A stretch of DNA of 64,000 nucleotides from Gammaproteobacteria bacterium (GCA_021773355.1 JAJFKE010000047.1:124001-188000); one strand, 5' to 3'. Numbered from the stretch's first letter, positions 10,637 to 20,577 are shown. Program-made: numbers and translations. Notes: a model not told the origin generated them from the letters alone.

Positions 10637-10716
10637 ATAATCTGATTGGAGATTAATTAGTTATTGTAATTCTATGTATTTAATAGCTTTTTTCTCAATA
10701 AAACCGAGGCACGGTA

Positions 10717-11163
10717 ATGAATAACACACTCCTGATATCCACCGCATTCGTTACCGGATCTCTGATACCCTTACAATTGGTATTCAACGCGCAATTAGGC
10801 GTAATCACCCGCAGCCCCTATTCTGCGGGCCTTATCGTCATGATAGTGGGCCTACTCACCATGACCCTCACCTCACTTATTATGCGGCCCTCCTTCCCTT
10901 CCCTTGCCGATATCAGTAACTCCCCGGCGACGGCTTACCTGGGCGGACTTATAGCCTCTGTGTATATGGTGGCTATCATCTTCGTTTCCCCGAAATTAGG
11001 TGTCGGTCTGACCACGGCGGCCATCCTCTGTGGGCAATTAGCCATGGCCATAGTACTGGATCATCTGGGTGCTTTTGGAAATCCGCAAATTCCAATTAAT
11101 CTATGGCGAATCGTCGGCGTGCTGATGATGCTTGGCGGCGTCGCGGCTATAAAGAGCCATTAA
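10717..11163 (+). CDS. DMT superfamily / DUF606 (YdcZ-like) membrane transporter
   Basis: 148-aa protein with four hydrophobic segments; IPLQLVFNAQLGVITRSPYSAGLIVMIVG and GVGLTTAAILCGQLAMAIVLDHLGAFG. Confidence 0.75.
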   Translation: MNNTLLISTAFVTGSLIPLQLVFNAQLGVITRSPYSAGLIVMIVGLLTMTLTSLIMRPSFPSLADISNSPATAYLGGLIASVYMVAIIFVSPKLGVGLTTAAILCGQLAMAIVLDHLGAFGNPQIPINLWRIVGVLMMLGGVAAIKSH

Positions 11164-11382
11164 GGACTTAGCAGATCAATTTTATATTCTAAATCGCTTT
11201 TAGAGTATATCTATTTGTAATAACTATATTTATTTTTAATCTATATTCCCTAAAACTCGCTGGAAACTTGAACGGCTCCGTTAATGTCGATTATAAGGAC
11301 TCGGGTTTAACTACGGGTTAGCGGGGCAAAATCCAGACGAAAACCACTATAAATAAGCGCCGAAACAGCTGCTTCCCTTTCG

Positions 11383-11410
11383 CTTGAAATCCACTGAGCC
11401 ATCCCCATAT
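11383..11410 (+). promoter_or_regulatory. Sigma32-type heat-shock promoter
   Basis: CTTGAAA (11383-11389), 13 nt, CCCCATAT (11403-11410): close to the sigma32 consensus CTTGAAA-N13-17-CCCCATnT, upstream of ibpA. Confidence 0.85.
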
Positions 11411-11484
11411 TTGTTTCCGTAGCAAGTGCTCATGGGAGGCTTGTTCCCTGCCCGATCACTAGATGGGCGAAATACTTTTAACAC

Positions 11485-11508
11485 CATATCGCTTAAAGCA
11501 AGGATATG
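11485..11508 (+). ncRNA. ROSE-like RNA thermometer hairpin in the ibpA 5'UTR
   Basis: CATATC(G)CTT-AAAGC-AAGGATATG: ten pairs with one bulged G; UCGCU (11489-11493) opposite AGGA SD (11501-11504), the ROSE UYGCU/AGGA arrangement. Confidence 0.75.
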
Positions 11509-11511
11509 ATT

Positions 11512-11979
11512 ATGCGTAATTTTGATTTTTCACCCCTATACCGCTCCACTGTTGGTTTTGATCACCTCTCTTCAGTGCTGGACTCAGTCAACCGCAGCGA
11601 AGCCAACCAGACGAGCTACCCGCCTTACAACATCGAACTGTTGGATAAGGACCAATATCAAATAACCATGGCTGTGGCCGGTTTTATTGAAGAAGAGCTG
11701 GATATACAGACCGAGAAGCTAACCCTGACGGTAACTGGCAAGAAAACCAGCGAAGACGGCAGTGGCCGTAACTACCTGCATCAGGGCATAGCCGCCAGAA
11801 ACTTCGAGAGGCGCTTCCAACTGGCGGATCACGTGGAAGTTACCGGAGCCAGGCTTGCCAACGGTCTATTAACTATAGACCTGGCACGAGAGATTCCTGA
11901 GGCTATGAAGCCCAAAAAAATTGACATCGGCAGCAACACAACACCGTTGATTGATGTCAACAAGCAGGACGCGGCGTAA
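11512..11979 (+). CDS. ibpA: Small heat shock protein (Hsp20/alpha-crystallin)
   Basis: MRNFDFSPLYRSTVGFDHL...YPPYNIELLDKDQYQITMAVAGFIEEELDI...YLHQGIAARNFERRFQLADHVEVTGARLANGLLTIDLAREIPEAMKPKKIDI. ATG 11512 preferred over 11506 by SD spacing and family start. Confidence 0.95.
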   Translation: MRNFDFSPLYRSTVGFDHLSSVLDSVNRSEANQTSYPPYNIELLDKDQYQITMAVAGFIEEELDIQTEKLTLTVTGKKTSEDGSGRNYLHQGIAARNFERRFQLADHVEVTGARLANGLLTIDLAREIPEAMKPKKIDIGSNTTPLIDVNKQDAA

Positions 11980-12021
11980 TTAACCGTTTAAGACTGTAAT
12001 ACGGGAAATCACTCTGGGGTC

Positions 12022-12049
12022 GGGGCGTTGCCAATCATGGTAATGCCCC
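12022..12049 (+). terminator. Hairpin, probable ibpA terminator
   Basis: GGGGCGTTGCC-AATCAT-GGTAATGCCCC, 11-bp stem with two GU pairs; only a weak T-rich tail. Confidence 0.5.
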
Positions 12050-12474
12050 GGTTTCATTCTCCAACTGGTCGCTAGACTGAGGTCAAAGCCAGGAAACAGT
12101 AAAGACAAGGAGGATGGCGAATCAAGGCTCTATAACTCGGCAGCAATGTCCGCAAAATATTCAATAAGACCTAAAGCTTCGAGAGCAGCGGCCAATATTT
12201 AATCTCCCCGTGTAAACCTTTTCGGGCTACGAAGCGTTTAATAGGGGAACAATGCACGAATACCAGAACACAGCACGAGCAAATGCTCTCAAACACAGGG
12301 ACAAGACAATGAAATTCTTCAATGACACCGCACATATACTAGGCGACGTCTTCATACACTATGTTTGTCTTCGCTTTCAATTCAGAAGTTCTATTCTTGG
12401 CAGCCGTTTACAGAATTACGGACCGCAGCTATGTATTGAAAACTGCTGTTCGGCAAAAAGCTAATCTGAATCTA

Positions 12475-13728
12475 CTAATCGAGTTTGTGAACAACTAGTC
12501 CGCTTTTTAGTTTTGGTTCGAACCAGGTGGATTTCGGCGGCATCACCTCATTAGCATCGGCAATCGCCATCAAGCTTTCAATGGAAGTGGGGTAAAGCGC
12601 TATTGCCGCAGCCCACTCACCGGAGTCTACACGTTTTTCCAACTCCGCCAGGCCACGAATACCACCGACAAAATCTACTCTGTTGTCAGTTCTCTGATCT
12701 ACGATGCCAAGCAATGGTGTGAAAATAAAATCCTGCAAGATACTAACATCCAGGCTCTTGACCGGGTCGGCATCATCAATTCTGTTAGTTAAGTTTTCAT
12801 TACCCGTTAACCGATACCACTGCCGTTCAAGGTAAACAGCGAATTGTCTGGCCTGTGCTGGCTTGGCATTGCCCAGATCGGTTTTTTGGATATCAAAACA
12901 GGTACTGAGCTTCTCAAGAAACGCTTCAGGCTCACAGCCGTGCAAGTCTTTCACCACTCGATTGTAGTCGAGTATTTGCATTTGATTATGGGGAAACAAG
13001 ACCACCAGGAAAAAATTGTAAGCTTCGCTGCCACTGTGATCTGGATTTTTCTTTTGGCAAATATGCTTCACACGAGAGGCTGCTGCCGATCGATGGTGAC
13101 CATCCGCCACATACAAATATTCGATGCGGGAAAACACGGTTTCAATGTTTGCCGAAAGCGTCACGTCCTCTATCACCCAGAATATGTGTCGAGTGCCGTC
13201 TTCCGCCCTAAAATCGTATTCAGGTTCTGTGCAAGTCACTTCCGCAATCAGCGCATCGACTTCGGCGTCCGCTTTATAGGTTAGAAATACCGGACCTACC
13301 TGAGCATTCAAGGCCAGCATATGATTCACCCTATCGTCTTCTTTTTCTGGTCGGGTGAATTCATGTTTCTTGATCAGGTTTTTCTCATAGGCTTCCACAG
13401 AGGCCACGGCCACCAAGCCAACTTGTGCATGACTGCCCATGACCTGCTTATACACATACAGTTTTTCTTCGCTGTCCTGTTTTAGCGTGCCCTCTGCCTG
13501 AAAGCGATCAAGGTTCTCGCGCCCCTTGCTATACACCGACGGGTCGTGAACATCCACCGAGGCATCCATATCAACTTCGGGCTTATTGATATGTAGGAAG
13601 CTGAACGGATTATCCTTTGCCAGTTCCAGCGCTTCTTCGCGGTTCAGTACATCATAGGGATGGGAGGCGACTTTCGCCGCAAGTTCTCGGCCCGGTCTTA
13701 GGCCGCGAAAGGGTTTGATCAGTTTCAT
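12475..13728 (-). CDS. DUF1015 family protein
   Basis: MKLIKPFRGLRPGRELAAKVASHPYDVLNREEALELAKDNPFSFLHINKPEVD...YVADGHHRSAAASRV. Start at the MKLIKPF Met rather than 13740. Confidence 0.85.
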   Translation of the reverse strand: MKLIKPFRGLRPGRELAAKVASHPYDVLNREEALELAKDNPFSFLHINKPEVDMDASVDVHDPSVYSKGRENLDRFQAEGTLKQDSEEKLYVYKQVMGSHAQVGLVAVASVEAYEKNLIKKHEFTRPEKEDDRVNHMLALNAQVGPVFLTYKADAEVDALIAEVTCTEPEYDFRAEDGTRHIFWVIEDVTLSANIETVFSRIEYLYVADGHHRSAAASRVKHICQKKNPDHSGSEAYNFFLVVLFPHNQMQILDYNRVVKDLHGCEPEAFLEKLSTCFDIQKTDLGNAKPAQARQFAVYLERQWYRLTGNENLTNRIDDADPVKSLDVSILQDFIFTPLLGIVDQRTDNRVDFVGGIRGLAELEKRVDSGEWAAAIALYPTSIESLMAIADANEVMPPKSTWFEPKLKSGLVVHKLD

Positions 13729-13774
13729 GGGATGTTCCAATTAGGTGGTTGTGATGTGCAGCGCTTATCTGCCT

Positions 13775-15718
13775 TCATTTACTACCGAAAACAAATGCAC
13801 CCTGCCAATCCTGGCCAGGCGATTTGACTCTAAAATTTGTGATTCGATCCAGATAGACTTGGCACAGTTGTGCATTGTCGCATTTTCCCTGAAGTTCTGA
13901 AAACAGAGTTTCAGCCTGCTCCCAGTCTTGCGCGCGATAGCAATGTAAGGCTGATTCGAACTTCCTAATTTCTTCTGCCTGCCTGTCGGTCAATTTATCT
14001 TTCTCACAAATCAATTCGTAGATACGAACAGATTGAGACTTTCCAGCTACGCACACCTCGTCGAGTTCGCGATAAACGAAGTCCTTTGCATCATTCATAC
14101 TGGCTTCACTTACTATATTGGAGACATTATACAGCCGCGTAAGACTCTCTAGTCTTGCTGCCAGATTAACGGTATCTCCAATTACTGAGTAATTCATGCG
14201 GTTGCTAGAGCCGAGATTTCCTGCCACCACATTGCCTGTGTTAATTCCCACACAGGCAGAAAGCCTCGAATCCGTCTCTTTCAGCGCAGCCACTATTTCC
14301 AATACTGCAGCCATTGCATTCGCCGTATCGGACTCTCCCTTGATGGGTACACCAAACAGGGCCATCACCGCGTCACCGCTATATTTGTCCACAACACCTT
14401 GGTGAGACTCGACGATATCACTTATTTTGCTAAGCACGGTGTTGAGGGCTTTCAATACTTGTTTCGGAGGCATTCCTTCACAGAAGCTTGTGAAGCCTCG
14501 AATATCAGAGAACAGAATAGTTGCCACCCGCTCCTCTCCACCCAGCTCCACCGGGTTATTCAATAACTGCTCGGCAATCTGATGTGAAACCACCTTACCT
14601 AGCAAATCTCGCACTTTTTCCTTCTCGGCTAATCCCCGCGCCATGGAGTTAACCGAGTCAGCGAGTTCTCCGATCTCATCACGGGATGCAACGACGACAG
14701 ATCTGCCGTAGTCACCCTCTTCTATTTTTTTAACAACAGCGGCAAGCTTGGACAGTGGTGTAGTAATTGAACGAGCTAATAACAGGACCGCGAGCAGACT
14801 TATAACCAGCACTAACAAGTAAAACTGGATCAACAAGGACCTGAACTGCACTACGTTCTCAATGTTTTCATCGTAAGAGCGCTGAATCACGGCGAAGACT
14901 TGCAGTGCATCACCCTCCTCACCATACAGCCGGCGCAATAAGGAGGCGTAGTCCTGAGTAGAGAAACTGATTCGCTGCAGACCGGCAATCTGCGATTCTT
15001 CAAATACAAGTTGCTGTGCCAATGCCGTCTGGTTCGACTCGATCAAGGTGGACACTATGACCGACGGTTTAGACCCAGCTGCCTGTCTACTTAATTCAAG
15101 TTTAATAATGCTGACTTCCGAGACTGTGGTTTCCGCAACGCGATTGACAAATTCACCATCTAGAGAAAAACCGCCAATGATCCAGGCCACCTGCCTGGGT
15201 AAATACAGCGGCAGGGCGATAAGTTGAAAGGGGCGCCCCTCGATGGTGATAATCATGTCAGAACGACCATCCTCGCTGGCATCGGCGGCGTCAATCAACT
15301 CCCTCCATGATCCCTCTAATTCATCGAAGCCTTGAGTTTCTGTATCGATTACAACCCTGCCGTCCAGATCCACGATAAGCAGCATGTCAGCATTATCCAA
15401 AGAGCGATCCAAAATATTCAGTGCGGCATCGAATAGAGTGGCAGGATCCTGAGCTGCATAGGCCGTGCGAAAGCCAAAATCTCCCGTGAGACTATTTGTT
15501 ATGGCCTGTAATGTTAGTGCCTGCTGTTCTCTGGTGTAATCAAAAACATCGGCGCCCAGCTCCAAATAACTATTGATTGTTTCTTCCGTGTACTCATTGT
15601 TATTTCTATTTACGTAATAGAAAATTCCTCCAAGTACGGGAATAAGTATGCCCAGTAAGAAAACAATAAGTCTGGATCGAAAGCTGCGAAAACTAAATAT
15701 CGAGTTTAGTGCATTCAT
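13775..15718 (-). CDS. Membrane adenylate/guanylate cyclase with extracytoplasmic sensor and HAMP
   Basis: N-terminal TM, periplasmic region, second TM (LLIQFYLLVLVISLLAVLLLARSITTPLSKLAAVVKKIEEGDYG HAMP), class III cyclase domain (RVATILFSDIRGFTSFCEG...VVDKYSGDAVMALFG...NMNYSVIGDTVNLAARLE). Confidence 0.92.
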   Translation of the reverse strand: MNALNSIFSFRSFRSRLIVFLLGILIPVLGGIFYYVNRNNNEYTEETINSYLELGADVFDYTREQQALTLQAITNSLTGDFGFRTAYAAQDPATLFDAALNILDRSLDNADMLLIVDLDGRVVIDTETQGFDELEGSWRELIDAADASEDGRSDMIITIEGRPFQLIALPLYLPRQVAWIIGGFSLDGEFVNRVAETTVSEVSIIKLELSRQAAGSKPSVIVSTLIESNQTALAQQLVFEESQIAGLQRISFSTQDYASLLRRLYGEEGDALQVFAVIQRSYDENIENVVQFRSLLIQFYLLVLVISLLAVLLLARSITTPLSKLAAVVKKIEEGDYGRSVVVASRDEIGELADSVNSMARGLAEKEKVRDLLGKVVSHQIAEQLLNNPVELGGEERVATILFSDIRGFTSFCEGMPPKQVLKALNTVLSKISDIVESHQGVVDKYSGDAVMALFGVPIKGESDTANAMAAVLEIVAALKETDSRLSACVGINTGNVVAGNLGSSNRMNYSVIGDTVNLAARLESLTRLYNVSNIVSEASMNDAKDFVYRELDEVCVAGKSQSVRIYELICEKDKLTDRQAEEIRKFESALHCYRAQDWEQAETLFSELQGKCDNAQLCQVYLDRITNFRVKSPGQDWQGAFVFGSK

Positions 15719-15836
15719 TTCAGAAAAAACCAGGACAGAGCTGGCGGCATAATGAACGTAAGCTTAAAGGATTTATGACAGTGACTAGGGATTGCGACAT
15801 CGTTCATGAATGAAAAAGACAAACGTCGCGCCACCC

Positions 15837-16547
15837 TTAACGGTAACGTTTACGATTTGCAGAGGGGGCGCGGCGTACACGCCGGTCTCGAACAAGTTCC
15901 GCGCGTACATCAAGTTCGACTACCGGACCCTCCTCAATAATGACAGTTTGCTGAAGGCGGTTATCGGCAGCGTCAAGTCGTGCATGCCAAATCCTAACCG
16001 TGTATTCCCCGGCAGGCACGTCAGGGAGTCTGGCCTGGCCGTCATCATCGCTGATTGCCATTAAACTGGATTCGCCAACGTAGATATAGGCCAACATCCA
16101 ATCATGAATATTACAACCGATCTCAACCACACCCGCTTCTTCAAATACTTCGCGGTAGTCACTGTTGGCATCGCTCCCATACAGGGGCGTATCAAAAGTT
16201 TTTGCGGTAGAAAAAGAATATACATGGTGAAGAATATCGTCGCTGTTAGGAAAACTTATGCTTCCCCCCGCGGCAATCGTCGTGACCGAGGGCACGAACT
16301 CTTTATCACGCTGATCGATCTCGGCCTGATTTGAAGTTTCTGTGTTTGCAAAGTTATTAAAGCTATTAAAGTTATTAGAGCTGGGAAGCAATTCCAATAC
16401 GGCATCAACAATCGGCTCTCCCTCAACAGTTCGCAGACTCAAGCTAATACCCTGAGCAGCAGCGGAAGATGATATACCCAAAAATACACAGGCAAGAAAT
16501 ACTCTTCGCAGGATTCGTCTCGTCAATTGCGTGTTTTGATTTTTCAA
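15837..16547 (-). CDS. Cupredoxin-like / methylamine-utilisation-like secreted protein
   Basis: Signal peptide; FVPSVTTIAAGGSISFPNSDDILHHVYSFS...FEEAGVVEIGCNIHDWMLAYIYVGES. Confidence 0.75.
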   Translation of the reverse strand: MKNQNTQLTRRILRRVFLACVFLGISSSAAAQGISLSLRTVEGEPIVDAVLELLPSSNNFNSFNNFANTETSNQAEIDQRDKEFVPSVTTIAAGGSISFPNSDDILHHVYSFSTAKTFDTPLYGSDANSDYREVFEEAGVVEIGCNIHDWMLAYIYVGESSLMAISDDDGQARLPDVPAGEYTVRIWHARLDAADNRLQQTVIIEEGPVVELDVRAELVRDRRVRRAPSANRKRYR

Positions 16548-16567
16548 GTTAGTACAATCCTGTTCGC

Positions 16568-17497
16568 CTAGAAATCATGCACAAAGGATATGGAGAAAAT
16601 CCTGTTCAGATAGTCGTGCCCACTAACACCCGATATATCGTACAAGCTGTAAGCAAAATTAATCGAAGAATCTCTACTGCTAGGAATACTAAGACCGAGA
16701 GACCACTCATTTGTTTTCGCTTCTAACTGATAGGCAACCCAACCCTGTCTAAAAGCTGAATCACTATAGAAGGCCTCGGCCACCTTGTACAGATTCAAAC
16801 TGGGCTCAGTGGTACTTGAAACTGTAAATCCATCTACCCGTCTAAACCCGCCGCTAAGCAACATTCCATTCTCGAAGCTGTATTCCAAATCCGCAAACAC
16901 ACTACGTGAATCATAGTCGAATAGTTCAAAGGGCAGACTCAAGTCGGGATCATAGCCAAAACTTGAGATTACCGGATCATGTGGCAGCGAATCGCTGCTG
17001 CTATCTTGATAATCTACTCCAGTGGACAAAAACCACGCTGGTGACAGTCGTTTAAGGTAGCTTACATCCACCGTTAGCAGTTCATTGTCTCGCGCCCTAC
17101 CATCATAGTCTTCCACGGCATAGCTAATACTTGTGGCCAACAGCGGCGCGTAGGCGCCCAGACCCCATTTATGATTATAGTTAGCAGAAACCCCTGCGCC
17201 GAGTTTATCGAATCCTGGGAGATCTTCGAATCTGGATGCGTTCACCTGCGCGGAAACTATCAGTGAATTTTTTAGGCCTATCTCGTAGAGCTTCCCCAGG
17301 GAATATTCAATATTGAGAAAACTGGAGCCTCGCTCATGGCGGCTGTCTTCGCCACGAGCCACGTTATCTTCGTGTCCCGCAGCGAGGCTGATTTGCGAGA
17401 AACTATTAGCGCTTACGGCAGAGCTAAACAACAAAGCCAAACCGGCATTGATGAATACTAAAATTTTAGGTGGTTTTACGCTGAAGAGCAGTTGCAT
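16568..17497 (-). CDS. Predicted outer-membrane beta-barrel protein of unknown function
   Basis: Signal peptide, alternating aromatic/polar strands, terminal Phe (FSISFVHDF). Confidence 0.6.
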   Translation of the reverse strand: MQLLFSVKPPKILVFINAGLALLFSSAVSANSFSQISLAAGHEDNVARGEDSRHERGSSFLNIEYSLGKLYEIGLKNSLIVSAQVNASRFEDLPGFDKLGAGVSANYNHKWGLGAYAPLLATSISYAVEDYDGRARDNELLTVDVSYLKRLSPAWFLSTGVDYQDSSSDSLPHDPVISSFGYDPDLSLPFELFDYDSRSVFADLEYSFENGMLLSGGFRRVDGFTVSSTTEPSLNLYKVAEAFYSDSAFRQGWVAYQLEAKTNEWSLGLSIPSSRDSSINFAYSLYDISGVSGHDYLNRIFSISFVHDF

Positions 17498-17583
17498 TGA
17501 ATTGTACTAAATCTCTGGAAGCGCAGATTATAGTCTATTCCCAGCCAAATAATCAGCTACAGAGGCTGATAACTGAACTCAAT

Positions 17584-18099
17584 TCAGGCCATGTGCTTTT
17601 CCAAGGCACAGCGAATCTCCAGCGGCCCAAAGCCTCGGGACTCCAGGAATCTGGATAATTTCAAATGCATTTTCGACCCATGCTGGATGGCTTGCTGGCT
17701 ACGCATTTTCTTGTCGACCAGCGCAGTGGCCGCTTGCTGCCAATGAGTATCTTCGCGCTGTAGATATTTCCCAATTGTGCTTTCCAGTACCTGCCGTGCC
17801 AGTAGATCTGCCTCTATATGTGTATAGGCGAAGCCCCTGGACTTTCTGTAACGAACATAAGATTCAGCAAAGCGCTGGTCCGATTGCAACCCCTGTGAGC
17901 GCAATTTATCCAGCACGCTTGTTAGCAGGTTTCTGTCAACTTCGGGAAATTTTTTGCAGAGCTTTTGAACTAGCTCGTAATAAGAATGTTCCCGGCGAGC
18001 CAAATAATCCATTGCGGCCCGCCGGAGAACAGGGACATCGTTACAAGATGTTGTTTCAGGCACTTTTATCTTGATACTTCTTGGGCTGCCTCGCCACAT
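17584..18099 (-). CDS. recX: Regulatory protein RecX
   Basis: AMDYLARREHSYYELVQKLCKKFPEVDRNLLTSVLDKLRSQGLQSDQRFAESYVRYRKSRGFAYTHIEADLLARQV; downstream of recA. Start uncertain; supplied ORF extends into recA to 18237. Confidence 0.88.
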   Translation of the reverse strand: MWRGSPRSIKIKVPETTSCNDVPVLRRAAMDYLARREHSYYELVQKLCKKFPEVDRNLLTSVLDKLRSQGLQSDQRFAESYVRYRKSRGFAYTHIEADLLARQVLESTIGKYLQREDTHWQQAATALVDKKMRSQQAIQHGSKMHLKLSRFLESRGFGPLEIRCALEKHMA

Positions 18100-18175
18100 G
18101 TTGCCAGCATAGGCTTGGTCCTTGCTGCTTACCACGGCCAGAGACCGTTGCGGCGAGAGCCCTGTTGTAACACGC

Positions 18176-19264
18176 TTAGCTGGTTTTCGCGTCAGCCAAG
18201 ACGACCACATCATCATTTGCAGGTGTGTCGGCATCATCTTCCGAATTGGCCGCTTCCTTGGCTAGGTCGCCACCCAGTAATTGAGCGCGAATCTGCAGTT
18301 CGATTTCTTCAGCGATGTGCGGATTCTCTTCCAGATATAGACCAGCATTCTTCTTGCCCTGACCTATCTTCTCACCTTTGTAGGCGTACCAGGCACCAGA
18401 TTTTTCAACCAGGCCTTGCTTCACGCCCAGGTCGATAACCTCACCTAGATGATAAATACCCTTGCCGTACATTATCTGGAATTCTGTTTGTCTGAACGGT
18501 GGTGCTACCTTGTTCTTTACCACCTTCACGCGGGTTTCATTACCAACCACCTCATCGCCTTCCTTGATGGAACCGATACGGCGGATATCTAATCGTACAG
18601 AGGAATAAAACTTAAGCGCGTTACCACCGGTGGTGGTTTCGGGAGAACCGAACATAACGCCTATCTTCATACGAATCTGGTTAATGAAAATAACAAGAGT
18701 GTTCGAATTCTTGATATTGCCAGTCATCTTGCGCAGTGCCTGAGACATCAAGCGAGCCTGAAGGCCCATATGACTGTCGCCCATGTCTCCCTCGATTTCC
18801 GCCTTGGGAGTGAGAGCTGCTACAGAGTCAATCACCACAACGTCAAGAGCACCTGAGCGCACTACCATGTCACAAATTTCCAGCGCCTGTTCTCCGGTGT
18901 CAGGCTGGCTGACCAGAAGATTGTCTACATCGACACCCAGGCTTTCTGCATAGATAGGATCCAGTGCATGCTCTGCATCGATAAAGGCACAGCTACCGCC
19001 GGCTTTTTGTGCTTCGGCGATAACCTGTAAAGTTAAGGTGGTTTTACCCGATGACTCTGGCCCGTAAATTTCAACCACACGACCGCGGGGAAGACCGCCT
19101 ATGCCGAGGGCCACATCCAGGCCTAGAGAACCCGTGGAGATAGCTGGAATTGGTTCACGATCGGTGTCCCCGAGTCGCATCATGGAACCTTTACCAAACT
19201 GTTTTTCGATTTGCGACAGAGCCGCTGCCAATGCTTTTTCTTTATTGCCGTTATCTTCAATCAT
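18176..19264 (-). CDS. recA: Recombinase RecA
   Basis: [24 protein letters not shown]...[27 protein letters not shown]...; start set at [10 protein letters not shown] (19264). Confidence 0.98.
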   Translation of the reverse strand: MIEDNGNKEKALAAALSQIEKQFGKGSMMRLGDTDREPIPAISTGSLGLDVALGIGGLPRGRVVEIYGPESSGKTTLTLQVIAEAQKAGGSCAFIDAEHALDPIYAESLGVDVDNLLVSQPDTGEQALEICDMVVRSGALDVVVIDSVAALTPKAEIEGDMGDSHMGLQARLMSQALRKMTGNIKNSNTLVIFINQIRMKIGVMFGSPETTTGGNALKFYSSVRLDIRRIGSIKEGDEVVGNETRVKVVKNKVAPPFRQTEFQIMYGKGIYHLGEVIDLGVKQGLVEKSGAWYAYKGEKIGQGKKNAGLYLEENPHIAEEIELQIRAQLLGGDLAKEAANSEDDADTPANDDVVVLADAKTS

Positions 19265-19765
19265 TATGTTTTCCTTGTGTTTATATTCACAACTGAAGCC
19301 TGGTTCCATGAGTAAAGCAGTTGTCGGGTTGCCCCTTAAATACCCAGTTTCCTGAGTTCTAAATAGTAGCCTGTCCCCAGCTACTTGCTAAATTTTTGCA
19401 AATCTTAAACCCTGAGCCAGCTAGCTCTAAGCCTTGTATCTCTCGCCTACTACCGCGCGCCTACTGCCGCAGCTTTCCGGCTGTTGCGTCTTATTTTCGG
19501 CTGTTGATCGCGTATCTGGTGGCTAGCACTCGATGTCACTGCTGTGACCATCGATGTACCCACAGTGGGTAACATCGAGTTCAGCCATAAATCGTATAAT
19601 CCTGTTGTTGCGGTATTAGTTGCGGTATTAGTTGCTGTTTTATTCGGGGCTAATCTGGTCGTGCTCTGCATCGTCTTGGCCCTTATCGTTTATCCTAAAC
19701 CTATCCTAACTATCCTAAATCCGTCCAATGGCCGTAGTGCCTGACCTGGTCGGCCCTGACCTAAC

Positions 19766-19785
19766 TACTGTATATACGAACAGTG
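19766..19785. promoter_or_regulatory. LexA/SOS box 1
   Basis: TACTGTATATACGAACAGTG, close to the gammaproteobacterial LexA consensus TACTGTATATATATACAGTA. Confidence 0.8.
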
Positions 19786-19803
19786 CAAATTTAAACAAAT
19801 AAT

Positions 19804-19823
19804 TACTGTATATACAACCAGTA
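19804..19823. promoter_or_regulatory. LexA/SOS box 2
   Basis: TACTGTATATACAACCAGTA, close to LexA consensus, 38 bp from box 1. Confidence 0.8.
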
Positions 19824-19859
19824 TATTGGCAAAAAACAGAAATCCTTTAGTTTTTCTCT

Positions 19860-20360
19860 CTAATCAACTAACAGCAGACAACCTTCCAGTGCCGCAACCA
19901 CCGTCGCCCGCCTTACGGACTCGCGATCTCCGCTAAAATGAAAACAGCGAGCCAGACTTTTTGTTTCCCATTGCCAGGCAATCCATACCGTTCCCACGGG
20001 TTTTTCATCGGAGCCACCGTCCGGACCAGCGATGCCACTGACGGCGATGGCAACATTTGCACGGCTGTTGTGAATCGCACCGGCGCTCATGGCAAGCACA
20101 ACCTCTTCGCTTACCGCGCCTGCAGCATCCATTGCAAATAAGGTTTCGGGGACATTCAATAAGCGTTGTTTAGCCTCATTGGAATAAGTGACGAAGCCGC
20201 TATCGAACCAGACGGAACTTCCTGCCAGTGCGGTAAGAGATTGCGAAATCCATCCGCCCGTGCAAGATTCGGCGGTGGCGATGATTAGTTTTTTGGCGAG
20301 GAGTTTGTCAGCGAGTTGTTGAACCAGTTCAGGAATCGAGCTAGAAAGTGTGTCTGACAT
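19860..20360 (-). CDS. pncC: CinA C-terminal family nicotinamide-nucleotide amidohydrolase
   Basis: LADKLLAKKLIIATAESCTGGWISQSLTALAGSSVWFDSGFVTYSNEAKQ...GIAGPDGGSDEKPVGTVWIAW. Confidence 0.93.
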   Translation of the reverse strand: MSDTLSSSIPELVQQLADKLLAKKLIIATAESCTGGWISQSLTALAGSSVWFDSGFVTYSNEAKQRLLNVPETLFAMDAAGAVSEEVVLAMSAGAIHNSRANVAIAVSGIAGPDGGSDEKPVGTVWIAWQWETKSLARCFHFSGDRESVRRATVVAALEGCLLLVD

Positions 20361-20577
20361 GGTTCCATGTTAGCGACTAAAGCGAGTGAATGGAACAGCC
20401 CATAGACCCGAACTTTAGCTAACAGATGAGGCTTTTATCGCCCAGGCCTGCGAACCCGCAGCTACAGGAATTAGCTATGCCCCCGCTCAGTCAAACCGTG
20501 TAGAATTCTCCAGCAGCAATGCCAAAACAAACATCAACAAAGTTGAAAAAATCTCACTTGATTCAGCAGTTAGCCCT

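Noticed and set aside
12252-12464. 70-aa plus-strand ORF between ibpA and the DUF1015 gene
   Set aside because: Composition and sequence look non-coding; no motif or clear ribosome-binding site.
19544-19744. 66-aa hydrophobic plus-strand ORF (VVAVLVAVLVAVLFGANLVVLCIVLALIVYPKP) considered as a TisB-like SOS toxin
   Set aside because: The LexA boxes are downstream of it in its orientation, and the hydrophobic run is explained by the short DNA repeat; insufficient support to call a gene.
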